64,000 bases of DNA. Origin: Rugalucina vietnamica (lineage: Eukaryota > Mollusca > Bivalvia > Lucinida > Lucinidae). Of this stretch, positions 57,601 through 64,000 are shown one piece after another. The DNA is taken from NCBI GenBank assembly GCA_964017185.1, contig OZ024870.1, positions 56,050,312-56,114,311 on the forward strand. The letters are read 5' to 3'. Numbering within the stretch: position 1 is the first letter of the stretch; each line of letters opens with the position of its first letter. The notes beneath the pieces are model-generated. The model was not told the DNA's origin, did no database searches, and saw only the letters and a program-made list of their open reading frames with translations. Made by a program: the position numbers and the translations under genes.

Positions 57601-60600
57601 CCTGTTTCTGTCTTTCTAGCCATGTGCTTTATCTCTGCAAAGCATTCTGGAAGTAATTACTCATTTTTTTCAAATCATGCTTAATCTCCTGTAATTACTG
57701 TTGTAAGGCATAGGGTAAATGACCACAATATGTTGCTTCTGGTTATTAATGAAATGTCAGCTCATCATTTCCCCATTAACTCGGCTGAAAATTGGGTCAT
57801 GCAAGTATATGAGCCGCGTCATGAGAAAACTAACAGTGTGGTTTCCGAACAGGTCCGAGCTGTACAAGCACAAAGAGTGGCTAGAGGCTTAAGAACAAGA
57901 AGAATTGTACTATCTGTGCAGCGAAAACAAAGGAGCTGATCAGCTTCGCAGTTACCGCGAAGCTGATATTGGCCTTTGTTTTCGCATATGCAAAATGTTG
58001 GTTTTCTCATGGCAGCTCATTTATATGCATTAAATGGTCAATTTGTTTTAAGTTTATAAAGTTCAACCAAGGAAGTCATTTTAATTTTTGTCTCCAAAAC
58101 AATTTATTCTTAAAACAGGATCAAATACTTAAAAAAGTAATTAATTGAATTACAAATACAATGACATCTGCTCAGTTGAATTACAATAAGAATTACATGT
58201 TCAGTTTAAAACCTAAGAAAACTGGCATCCTAATTAACGTGGAAACCTTTGCATCCAGTTCATGTTGTATTGGCTTTGTTGTGGAAGTCCCTTTCAGGAG
58301 ACTTATTTCCCATAATAGGTGTAAAGATTAAGCCTCTGTGGCGCAGTGGTTATGTCACTCACCTTGTAATCCAAGGGTCGCAGGTTCGATTTCGGGCTTC
58401 TTCAGTCCTTCTGAATGAGACTATAAACCGAGGTCCCATCTCCATATGACCTTAGCTGTTGGTGGGATGTTAAACCCCAAATCAATCAATAAAAGGTGTA
58501 ATTCATTTCAGTCTCGATATAAAGACTTTTCTGTTGCCTATATGTTTGGGAAAGTGTTTAGGAGATGCAAGTTTTTTGTGCAATTGTAATGTTAAAGCAT
58601 TCTGCTTTATTTTCAAGGAAACTGAAGATTTTTGCTTAACATTTAGACAAACTTCACATACCTGACCCAATGTGTAGGAAATTATTCTCAGACCTGCTTT
58701 TATTTTCACCTGAATGTAAAATGGTTGTTATAGAGAAATTTATGAGGCAGTTCTTTGTAAGAATAGAGATTTGTTTTTGGCAGATTCACAGACTTTTGGA
58801 ACTTTTAAAGTAATCAGTGAACGAATAAGAAGTTTATATATACTTCAACCCATCTGCTCTGGTAATTTTAGGCTGTTTTTGTCCAAATTACCCAGTAAAT
58901 AGGTCTGCATTGCTACATGAGGTGGTTTGATGTAAATTAAGTCACACCTGATATCCAGCATTGGAATGTTTTTTACGTGAATCAGTAATGCAGAGTTTGG
59001 GGTATAACCCATATTTCTGACAAAATTTTGAAGCTATGCATCATTCACCAGGTCCTTGGGGTTGAGCATGGAGCTGCTAGGGTGCATGGTCATTGCTTTT
59101 GATAGTCTTGACTGTGTGTGGGATGTTCTTGATTACAGGTATTAACATTTTGGACCCTTTCCCACCTAGGATTTTAAGTCCTCTTGCCTTCTTGTGTCGG
59201 TGTATATGCCCAAAAACCCCATAGACTGGTTTTGTCGTATGAGCCGCATCATGAGAAAACCAGGTATTTGCCTATGCGAAAACAAAGACGCAGATCAGCT
59301 TCGCATAACTGCGAAACTGATCAGCGCCTTTGCTTTCGCTACAAGGATAGTTCAATTCCTCTTCTTCCTAAATCCGAAATTTCAAGCTGCTAATGATCTT
59401 CTATAGCTGCACAAGCCAGTTTGTGTTAGATATGGTCGGGAATCCCGAAGACCAATTTTCTCGCGTGGCGGGCTCGGATTATTTAGGCGGCATGCATAAA
59501 CTTCAGGTTCTTCTCATCGCAAATGAGTTTTAAATTCTAGACCTCCAGAAATTAAAGCAGCAAAATTGAATCTCTTAGGCTATTTAAAGCAGTTGGAAGA
59601 AATTTCCATCCAGATTTAATTAATTATCTCCATATTTATTGTTTTGAGCCAGTGAATCAGAAAAACCAACAATCTGCATATGCAAAAACAAAGGCGCAGA
59701 TCAGCTTCACAGTAACTGTGAAGCTGATCAGTGCCTTGGGTTTCACTGCTCAGATAGTACAATTCCTCTTCTTCTTAAATAAGAAATGTCAAGCTGCTAC
59801 CTATTTGCTGTGGATGTACAGTTTGGTTTGTGTCAGACCTGGTCTGAAACTGAGTTTGTTGGTTTTCTCACATGAAGGCTCATATGAGAAATGAGGTAAC
59901 AGTTACACTGAAATGCAATTATACAGTAATTGGTGCGAAGCCGTAGGCAACTTGTTGAACCCCAGGCAGGCAAATGCTTTCCAGTTGTTGACAGCTATGC
60001 CTGGAGAGTATGGTGCATGGCCTTGTGGTTGAGAGTCAGGTTCTGGGTTTCACCTGCCTCGAGCATGGCCCATGGGTCTGGCTAAGTACAGAGGAAGTGT
60101 AGCCTCTATCCCAACCAACAAACAATTACACTTGATGACAATTATACATTTACCAGGAAAATGTCAGCAACCTTTGGAAATAAACGGTGAGTGTGCTTGT
60201 GAGTTTCTAAGATGGGCCGATAGAATGGGCTCAACAGCCAAAGAAGTCTCAGAAAATGGAGCGTTTGTACCCTCTATTCACAGAAAATAGAGAACCTGAG
60301 CTTTCATAGATGTGATGTGACCCAAATGTTGGAGAATTCCATTTAAAGTTAAACATCCCATAATCTGTTCCCTAAGTATGGCAAAGTGTAAAAATACAAC
60401 TTGCAAGTTTCAGATGTTAGAAATAAGAAATTGAATACAATCTCACATCTCACATTTATATTTGAAAATATCCCTGGTATGTATGTTTATTGACATCATT
60501 GATACATTAGAATATTGGATGTGAAATTGTAAATTGTCCTTGCCAAAGATTTTTAATGTCAGCTATAAAATTAGCATAAATTTAATTTGTTTGGCCAAAT

Positions 60601-63600
60601 TGTTAATAAACTGTGTAACAGTGCATGAAACTTATATACCTGTACAACCCACAGATCTATATTTCTATATTTCTTTTATGTATTTTCTATCAGGGATGGG
60701 GGGAGGGGGGGGGGGGCAGGGTTACTTAATGAATAGTGTGCAATAGTGCATCAATCACCAATTATTTCCCATGGGATACTAAGCCCAGGTTTATACCCAG
60801 CACTGTCGGACATTCTAATTTTTACTGTTTTGAAAAAAGTCGTGCTCAAATCCAGACAGACACACTAACAGCCACTTAAGGCTTGAAATCTATGTAAATG
60901 TTCCACATCACATCACTGTAGGGACATTGTGCTTAAGTCAAAAATGTCGAGACATGCTATGCTCCAGCCTCCTGCATAATAATACTTTTTTTGAACAAGA
61001 CTATGAATTTGTATATTCAAATAGATGTTTTCACCAGGCATGTAGAATGGGATATTTTCAAAGTACTTCAATTAGGAATGAATTTCAATTTATGGTGTTT
61101 ACTGATTTGATAGCTTTTTGACAAACACACTTAACCTATAGCTAAATTAAAATAAAGTATCATTGACTGCTTGAGAGTTATAAAATAAGAACATTATTTT
61201 AAGAATGTCCTCAAGAGTTTGAAGGCAATTGTGTATGAAAGAATGAGTCTTTGTATTTATGCACCATAAAAAGGTAACAATTAACTTTGGATGTGGTATT
61301 TTTGGGGTTAGGGTACACAAAATCCATTTATGCACAAGTCATTTGAAAACCCTTGTCCCCTGGAGCTGGGGATAGCAGAGACATAGCAGGGCATACTGTA
61401 TTTGATTTCAATATTGTCCCCACAATGTGGTGGTGTGGCTTGGGGAATGAAAAATAGGATTAATTTGCTGCAATATGAGTGGGGCAGGGCTTTGATCATT
61501 TGAGTGTCCATTTAGTGTGGGGCATGTACCTGTGGGCAGTGGGCTTCGAAAGAGAAGTCAATTTCCACACAATTTTCCAGACCTGGTCCTTAGGTTATAA
61601 AACTTTTTTCATGCTCAACTCAGCTGAGACTAAAATTTATCCTGTTTATAAATGTTAAAATGCCAACTATTGTTGGCATTTTAACATTTATAATCAGGAT
61701 AAATTACAGGCTTTGGTGATTTAAACCTGAAATTTCAATTTATTGGTCTATTTTGTTATTTATGAGCAGTTTAAATTTCATGCTCAGCTGAGCTGAGCTT
61801 GAAAAAAGTTTTATAACCTTGGGACATGGGGGGCTGTAAGGTCTGGTTGGAAATTAGTGGTGCATAATGAATTTTGTCTTACCTTTTGTTACAGACAATA
61901 CAGAAACTGGAGCCTGGCATGGTGGCTCTACATTGTCAAGAAGTTGGTGGGAAAAACTACGAAGATTCCATGCAACATGTCAACCAGTTTGTCAAGTAAG
62001 TTTGTATACCAAAACAGGGAGAGGTTGCTGGCCTAGTGGTAGAGTTCAGTTATAAAGCATTTTTCATGCTCAACTCAGCTGAGCATGAAATTTAAACTGG
62101 TTATAAATAGTGAAATAGCCGAAATAAATTGAAATAACAGGTTTAGATCACCAAAACATGTAATTTTTCCTGCTAATAAATGTTAAAATGCCAACAATTG
62201 TTGGCATTTTAACATTTATGAGCAGAATAAATTTTAGTCTCAGCTGAGCTGAGCATGAAAAATGTTTTATAATCTCGGGACCAGGTCTCTGGAGCAAGAG
62301 GTCTTGGATTCAATACCCACTTCGGCCACATCTGGTCATTTAGCAAAACTCTTTAAGTTCACCATAACACTTTAATAAGCTTGGTGGCTTGGTTTAGACG
62401 TGTAATAAAATTGATGATTGGGATGCTAAAGCCATAACCGAACCAAATAAACACAATGTCTGTGTTCCACAAATTAAAGAAAAGATTAATTAAGATAAAA
62501 AAATGTAATATGAAAATAATGTTGGGGTTTAAAAGCCCAATTATGGAGAAAGATCTCATTCAAAAGACCTGGAAAACTGGGATTGTACTTTCAATATTTG
62601 AAAATATAGGAAGGTTTGGATATTATCAGAAAACTAGGTCGTATATTTTCTTACATTATCGGAAAGAAAACTCATCAGCTTTATGATCTGTTAGAGAAAG
62701 TAATCTTAACTGTCTAGATTGCATTTTCTCTGGAAATAAGTCTGCATTTAGAAACCACACAATGTGAAATTCAATCACCATAGCTTTAAATAGTGTCACA
62801 GAGAATTCCCATAGGCATTTGGCTATAATGCCAGATTGTGTTTTCCAAAAGTGTGTTTTAGCAAGATTTGTAGGATTTTAAGCAGGAAATTGATCCTTAA
62901 GTCTGACATGGAAACTTTTTCCCCCATCTTTGACTGCTTCAAGAAAAGCCATTTATTGAAAAACAGCCAGCATACATATAGCAAAATAAATGATTTGGGA
63001 GCCATGATGTAGCTGTGTTATATTGAAAACCTCATCATAGCAAGGCGCATTATATCGATAACTGGTAAACTTTCAGGGAAGCTTGTCTAATGGCCCCTTC
63101 TGGTCCTCAGCTGTTTCCTTTAGGTAACAAGCGTTGCTGCAGATTTGTTCAGTTTAATCAATGGGAATCACATATGATCCCAACCAGGCCTTGAGGTAAT
63201 AAACATTTTTTCAAGCTCAGCTCAGCTGAGCATGAAATTTCATCTGCTGATAAATGCTGAAATAGTAAAAAATTGTGGAAAATTCAGGTTCAAAACTCAA
63301 AAACTAGTCATTTATCCTGCTAATAAATGTTAAAATGCCAACAATTGTTGGCATTTTAACATTTATGAGCAGGATAAATTTTAGTCCCAGCTGAATTGAG
63401 CATGAAAAAAGTTTTATAACCTCGGGACCTGGTAGAGAGACCATGCAAGCAAATCATTCTTCTGTGAAGTTCAAGTCTTGAAATATGCTAAGCCTGGCTT
63501 CAGTGATTCAAGAAGATTTTCTCAGTAGTGATAGAATATACACAAGGCACTGGTAAACTGCCTGAGAAACACTGTGGCACCCCCACATGACATCAACAGT

Positions 63601-63739
63601 TTAAAGTGGACATAATGAACCCAACAGACAAACTATAATTTGTAATTCCAGAGCGATGTTAGGCAGCGATGAGTTACAGAAGTACGACAGAGCACGAGTC
63701 TTCCTGGATGAAGATTATACGGCAGCAGATAAATTTACT
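36561..63739 (+). CDS. INPP5A: Inositol polyphosphate 5-phosphatase A (type I), N-terminal 98 residues in 4 exons
   Basis: Joined exons 36561-36623, 56105-56146, 61895-61995 and 63652-63739; the gene continues past the right edge. The enzyme removes the 5-phosphate of inositol 1,4,5-trisphosphate and inositol 1,3,4,5-tetrakisphosphate, ending calcium signalling, and in vertebrates is membrane-associated through a C-terminal lipid anchor (not in view). The visible part matches the family from memory: VSANVGSIFED, then a PE..L..WL.EF segment, VALHCQEVGGKNYE, and YDRARVFLDEDY. Asn in ANVG and Glu in CQE are the first two metal-site positions of the exonuclease/endonuclease/phosphatase fold; the later catalytic motifs lie outside the window. 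Phases 0, 0 and 2 agree at all junctions. Confidence 0.95.
37140..37240 (+). repeat. Possible SINE head, degenerate
   Basis: GATAGTTCAGTCAATAGCAC followed by GGTTTGAATCCCACTGG resembles A and B boxes, but the spacing and body match nothing else here. Confidence 0.3.
38431..39060. mobile_element. TCGCGA-rich element with CTATCTCACTGG ends
   Basis: Inverted ends CTATCTCACTGG / CCAGTGAGATACTAG enclose about 600 bp packed with TTCGCGAC, TCGCACGA, GTCGTGCGA and GTCGCGCGAC in both orientations. Long open frames on both strands arise from this pattern and are not genes. Confidence 0.7.
39061..40495. other. INPP5A intron 1 stretch, nothing recognised
   Basis: AT-rich with no clear repeat ends. 39095-39165 has GAGGGTACA strings (GGGTACAYG), possibly a small repeat. 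Confidence 0.5.
40499..41021 (+). mobile_element. gcacctgc-end repeat (U family)
   Basis: Opens TATCGCACCTGCTTATAGCA, has a GTCCGTCCGTC stretch, three units with TGAAACCTTGCATAGTAATT and GCCCTTGACCTATATTTCAC, then GATGCAGGTGCTATCGACCT. Inverse of the copy at 10735-12516. Confidence 0.75.
41022..42536. other. INPP5A intron 1 stretch, nothing firm
   Basis: AT-rich. 41840-42025 is a low-complexity run of TTGGGAATTTTT / GGGAAAAATATCC variants, probably a worn repeat. Confidence 0.45.
42537..42772 (+). mobile_element. P-family palindromic MITE, variant arms
   Basis: Inner arms agctgtgcaat / aacagcacagct: the common cttcgc has become ctgtgc with the matching change on the other arm. Confidence 0.85.
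43263..43435. mobile_element. MITE with TGCACGGATCCAGA ends
   Basis: Left TGCACGGATCCAGAGGGGGG, right CTGGATCCGTGCA, inner GGACCCCCCC blocks in both orientations. The minus-strand open frame across it is a shadow. Confidence 0.75.
44681..44902 (+). mobile_element. P-family MITE, heavily worn
   Basis: AGCCACATCACAAGAAAAC start, TTGCAGTGGCTCA end, remnants of the middle (TGATTGTACTATGTATGCAG). Inner hairpin largely lost. Confidence 0.5.
45085..45328 (+). mobile_element. P-family palindromic MITE, diverged
   Basis: GAGCCACGTCACAAGAAAAC to CGTCAAGGCTC; inner arms agttgtgcagt / acttcacagct are imperfect. Confidence 0.75.
45372..46026. mobile_element. TGCACTRGTCATTTGTA MITE split by a P-family copy
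   Basis: Ends TGCACTGGTCATTTGTATCC and GGATACAAATAACTGGTGCA, flanked by TTA on both sides. A P copy at 45558-45777 lies inside. Confidence 0.8.
45558..45777 (+). mobile_element. P-family palindromic MITE, nested
   Basis: Clean copy, GAGCCGCCTCGTGGGAAAAC to GAGGCGGCTC, flanked by ATTT; inner arms cttcgcggt / taccgcgaag. Younger than the MITE that contains it. Confidence 0.88.
46262..46510 (+). repeat. tRNA-derived SINE
   Basis: CCCCTGTGGCTGAGTGGTTA (A box), GGGATCGAGCCCCACAT (B box region), then CATGTGAGACAAGACAAG. The gap between the boxes is longer than in a tRNA, so this is a SINE or a modified pseudo-tRNA. Confidence 0.55.
46946..47171 (+). mobile_element. P-family palindromic MITE, variant arms
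   Basis: Inner arms gatcagctgtgcagt / actgcacagctgatc pair perfectly. The right terminus is eroded. Confidence 0.75.
47509..47742 (+). mobile_element. P-family palindromic MITE
   Basis: GAGCCACCACATGGGAAAAC to GAGGTGGCTC, flanked by AATT. One inner-arm mismatch (cttcgtggt / accgcgaag). Confidence 0.85.
47902..48135 (+). mobile_element. P-family palindromic MITE
   Basis: GAGCCGCCTCGTGGGAAAAC to GAGGCGGCTC, flanked by ATAT. Close to the consensus. Confidence 0.88.
48186..48390 (+). mobile_element. P-family MITE, remnant
   Basis: GGACCAGGTCTGACACAGAC and GAAGAAAAGAGATTGTACTT survive; both ends and the hairpin are decayed. Confidence 0.4.
48493..48964 (+). repeat. 470-bp direct repeat, copy 1
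   Basis: Nearly base-for-base identical to 50294-50765, with one difference seen (CAGTTCCTAG / CAGTTGCTAG). Starts AGGGGACTGTGAAC and ends GTTCCCGGTCTCCT, which form an imperfect inverted pair. Confidence 0.9.
48965..50293. other. 1.33-kb interval between the 470-bp repeats
   Basis: AT-rich. No open frame that looks like gag, pol or transposase, and no obvious tRNA-primer site after copy 1. Contains TTTTGACATCAAAATGACAG repeated near 49670-49700. Confidence 0.6.
50294..50765 (+). repeat. 470-bp direct repeat, copy 2
   Basis: See copy 1. Flanking bases differ from those of copy 1, so a simple insertion of the whole 2.27-kb block cannot be proved by a target duplication. Confidence 0.9.
50867..51151 (+). 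mobile_element. TIR-element tip joined to a truncated gacgg-tail element (R5)
   Basis: 50867-50990 matches the left tip of the element in the LINE (CAGGAAAACATGTCC, CCCACTTTTATATAG, CATAGATTGTGGGAAC). From about 50995 the sequence is the 3' end of the R family, ending CTCAGGTGAGCTA. Confidence 0.65.
51227..51458. mobile_element. MITE with TTAACYCAT ends, second copy
   Basis: TTAACTCATATAAGCCTGGC to CAAATATGGGTTAA; the inverse of 13142-13364, with the same CTATTCTGTTTGC core. Confidence 0.75.
51459..52155. other. INPP5A intron 1 stretch, nothing recognised
   Basis: Ordinary AT-rich sequence with no open frame or repeat ends seen. Confidence 0.5.
52157..52490 (+). mobile_element. P-family MITE, split and worn
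   Basis: GAGCTGCGACACGAGAAAAC start; broken near 52305 (GGAGCTGATTG) and apparently resuming with GCATATGCACAAGCAAAGGT at 52438. A short (TAG)n run follows. Confidence 0.5.
52843..55653 (+). mobile_element. TAGCTCG-end element, outer copy (S-A)
   Basis: Begins TAGCTCGTCTGCACGAAGTG, ends CAGGCGAGCTACGCTGTCCT then GCGACAGCTCTTA. Made of roughly 170-190-bp units with AAGTCTATATCTCTTGA, GATACTTTGCATGTTG and GACCTTGAGGTCAAGGTCA. Interrupted by S-B at 53276-54910. Confidence 0.8.
53276..54910 (+). mobile_element. TAGCTCG-end element, inner copy (S-B)
   Basis: Complete: TAGCTCGCCTGCACGAAGTG to CAGGCGAGCTATGCTGTCCT and GACAGCTCTTA. Holds a second array, five units of about 147 bp (53655-54380) with AATATCTCATCAACTATAAA and CATATGGCTTCTCCTCGATG. 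The frame on the minus strand is array shadow. Confidence 0.8.
55799..56061 (+). mobile_element. P-family palindromic MITE beside INPP5A exon 2
   Basis: GAGCCGCGACGCGAGAAAAT to GACATGGCTC. Contains an extra inner palindrome, CAAGTGGCATATGCCACTTG. Ends 43 bases before exon 2. Confidence 0.85.
56105..56146 (+). CDS. INPP5A: INPP5A exon 2 (42 nt)
   Basis: 14 codons, PEHMLKIWLKEFLA, phase 0 to 0, acceptor ttttctcttttcag, donor gtaagt. It corresponds to the PEN..KNWL.EF helix of vertebrate INPP5A. It follows a 19.5-kb intron, and a P-family MITE ends about 43 bases before it. Confidence 0.92.
56709..56856. mobile_element. Foldback MITE, about 148 bp
   Basis: Arms AACCCCATGACCAAAAACAA and TTTATTTTTGGTCATGGGGT, with inner arms GTAAACTGATGAAATGG / CCATTTCATCAGTTTAC around GTTCGGTAGAACCTCT. 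Confidence 0.85.
57424..57600 (+). repeat. tRNA-Thr-like SINE
   Basis: AGCCTCCATGGCACAGTGGT, GGCCTTGTAAACCAGG (TGT in the anticodon position), GGTTCGATCCTGGGC; body GAGACTATAAACCGAGGTCC and GCTGTTGGTGGGA. In INPP5A intron 2. Confidence 0.8.
57811..58018 (+). mobile_element. P-family palindromic MITE
   Basis: GAGCCGCGTCATGAGAAAAC to CATGGCAGCTC; inner arms cttcgcagt / taccgcgaag with one mismatch. Confidence 0.8.
58331..58490 (+). repeat. tRNA-Thr-like SINE, second copy
   Basis: AGCCTCTGTGGCGCAGTGGT, ACCTTGTAATCCAAGG, GGTTCGATTTCGGGC; same body as 57424, ending AACCCCAAATCAATCAAT. Confidence 0.8.
58491..59240. other. INPP5A intron 2 stretch, nothing recognised
   Basis: AT-rich intron sequence; no repeat ends, RNA gene or exon seen. 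Confidence 0.5.
59241..59475 (+). mobile_element. P-family palindromic MITE
   Basis: GAGCCGCATCATGAGAAAAC to GTGGCGGGCTC; inner arms cttcgca / tgcgaaac, slightly worn. Confidence 0.8.
59646..59881 (+). mobile_element. P-family palindromic MITE, variant arms
   Basis: Inner arms cttcacagt / actgtgaag: the usual CG is changed to CA on one arm and TG on the other, keeping the pairing. Confidence 0.82.
59882..61328. other. INPP5A intron 2 stretch, nothing firm
   Basis: 60000-60110 has a weak SINE-like string (GGCCTTGTGGTTGAGAGTCA). 60692-60718 is a G-run. No exon seen. Confidence 0.45.
61329..61864. mobile_element. TGCAC MITE ending beside INPP5A exon 3, with nested Q element
   Basis: Left TTA|TGCACAAGTCATTTGAAAA, right GTGGTGCA|TAA. 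The interior holds a Q-family copy. The right end is 30 bases before exon 3. Confidence 0.6.
61592..61819. mobile_element. Q-family foldback MITE, copy 1
   Basis: Ends AGGTTATAAAACTTTTTTCA / AAAAAAGTTTTATAACCT, inner TGCTCAACTCAGCTGAG, and a 40-plus-bp palindrome with ATGTTAAAATGCC arms. Confidence 0.85.
61895..61995 (+). CDS. INPP5A: INPP5A exon 3
   Basis: 101 nt, phase 0 to 2, acceptor ttttgttacag, donor CAA|gtaagt. Encodes TIQKLEPGMVALHCQEVGGK and on to HVNQFV. Contains the CQE metal-site motif and the GGKNYE signature of type I 5-phosphatases. A TTA-flanked MITE ends 30 bases upstream of the exon. Confidence 0.95.
62018..62470 (+). repeat. SINE split by Q-family copy 2
   Basis: The head GAGGTTGCTGGCCTAGTGGT stops at 62047. 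After the Q insert it continues CTCTGGAGCAAGAGGTCTTG, GATTCAATACCCAC and GCTAAAGCCATAACCGAACC. The unbroken relative is at 63771. Confidence 0.75.
62048..62276. mobile_element. Q-family foldback MITE, copy 2
   Basis: Contains a perfect 44-bp palindrome at 62176-62219 (half-site ATAAATGTTAAAATGCC plus AACAA). Ends worn to AGTTATAAAGC / GTTTTATAATCT. Confidence 0.85.
63193..63423. mobile_element. Q-family foldback MITE, copy 3
   Basis: Perfect 44-bp palindrome at 63323-63366, the same as copy 2. Ends GAGGTAATAAACATTTTTTC / GAAAAAAGTTTTATAACCTC. Confidence 0.85.
63652..63739 (+). CDS. INPP5A: INPP5A exon 4
   Basis: 88 nt, phase 2 to 0, acceptor taattccag, donor ACT|gtgagt. Encodes AMLGSDELQKYDRARVFLDE and on to ADKFT, collinear with the LLSSDAMKEYNRARVYLDE stretch of the vertebrate enzyme. 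Confidence 0.94.
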
Positions 63740-63770
63740 GTGAGTACTCTTCCGTCACTTCTTGAAAATG

Positions 63771-63985
63771 AGAGGTTGGTGGCTGAGTGGTAGAGTAAAG
63801 GACTCTGGAGCATGAGGTCCAGTGTTCAATTACCTACCTTTGCTGTGAAAGTGTCCTTGAGCAAGACACTTTAAGTAACAAGTGGTACTGCTTATTATAC
63901 CCAGGAAGTGTTGGCCCCATCCCCAAAATGACTGAAAATTTCTGACTGGGGCGTTAAGCCATAACCAAATCAAACCAAAACTTTC
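63771..63985 (+). repeat. tRNA-derived SINE, intact relative of 62018
   Basis: GGTTGGTGGCTGAGTGGTAG (A box), GTTCAATTACC (B-box position), TCCTTGAGCAAGACACTTTA, ending GTTAAGCCATAACCAAATCA. Lies 31 bases after INPP5A exon 4. Confidence 0.75.
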
Positions 63986-64000
63986 TTTTAAAAACTACAT

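Noticed and set aside
57424-58490. Two functional tRNA-Thr genes
   Set aside because: The tRNA-like heads continue into a shared non-tRNA body, and the acceptor and T-arm pairing is imperfect, as in SINEs.
5708-59894. Many open frames containing ENKGADQLR-type peptides
   Set aside because: All fall on P-family MITE copies and read through a DNA hairpin.

Overview
This window looks like animal nuclear DNA, most likely from a bivalve mollusc or related lophotrochozoan. It is AT-rich, its genes are split by canonical GT-AG introns, and most of the sequence is short non-autonomous transposons, tRNA-derived SINEs and tandem arrays. The mollusc assignment rests on the general style of the repeats and is inference. 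No prokaryotic operon, CRISPR array or rRNA is visible. All translations, splice sites and phases were worked out by eye.

Two genes can be reconstructed, arranged head to head about 5.9 kb apart. (1) On the minus strand, a start codon at 30667 opens a 19-exon chain that runs to 3950 and leaves the window on the left. Every exon junction keeps the reading frame. The product begins with a signal peptide and then has at least 15 tandem six-cysteine modules of about 75-100 residues, giving about 1,250 visible residues. I do not recognise the family with certainty. An intron of the same phase interrupts 13 of the 15 modules at the same place, one residue after the third cysteine (two residues after it in one case). 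Cysteine losses between modules are correlated, which suggests a disulfide pattern. (2) On the plus strand, exons at 36561-36623, 56105-56146, 61895-61995 and 63652-63739 join in frame into the first 98 residues of a type I inositol polyphosphate 5-phosphatase (INPP5A). The gene runs off the right edge.

The rest is repeats. 1-3726: 3' end of one gacgg-tail element, a 183-bp array, and a complete 2.1-kb element with a 165-bp array. 3950-30667: introns of gene 1, holding two more gacgg-tail elements, about ten copies of a palindromic MITE (P family) and a LINE at 24.8-27.8 kb. The LINE is broken by a DNA transposon and has an inverted 5' piece. 30.7-36.5 kb: intergenic, with a 2.1-kb element bounded by roughly 290-bp inverted repeats. 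36.6-56.1 kb: INPP5A intron 1, holding P-family clusters, a TCGCGA-rich element, two nearly identical 470-bp direct repeats, and two nested satellite-bearing elements at 52.8-55.65 kb. 56.1-64 kb: INPP5A introns 2 and 3, with SINEs and a MITE family built around perfect 44-bp palindromes.

Several mobile elements end within a few tens of bases of splice sites in both genes. A minisatellite has also multiplied one 3' splice site of gene 1.
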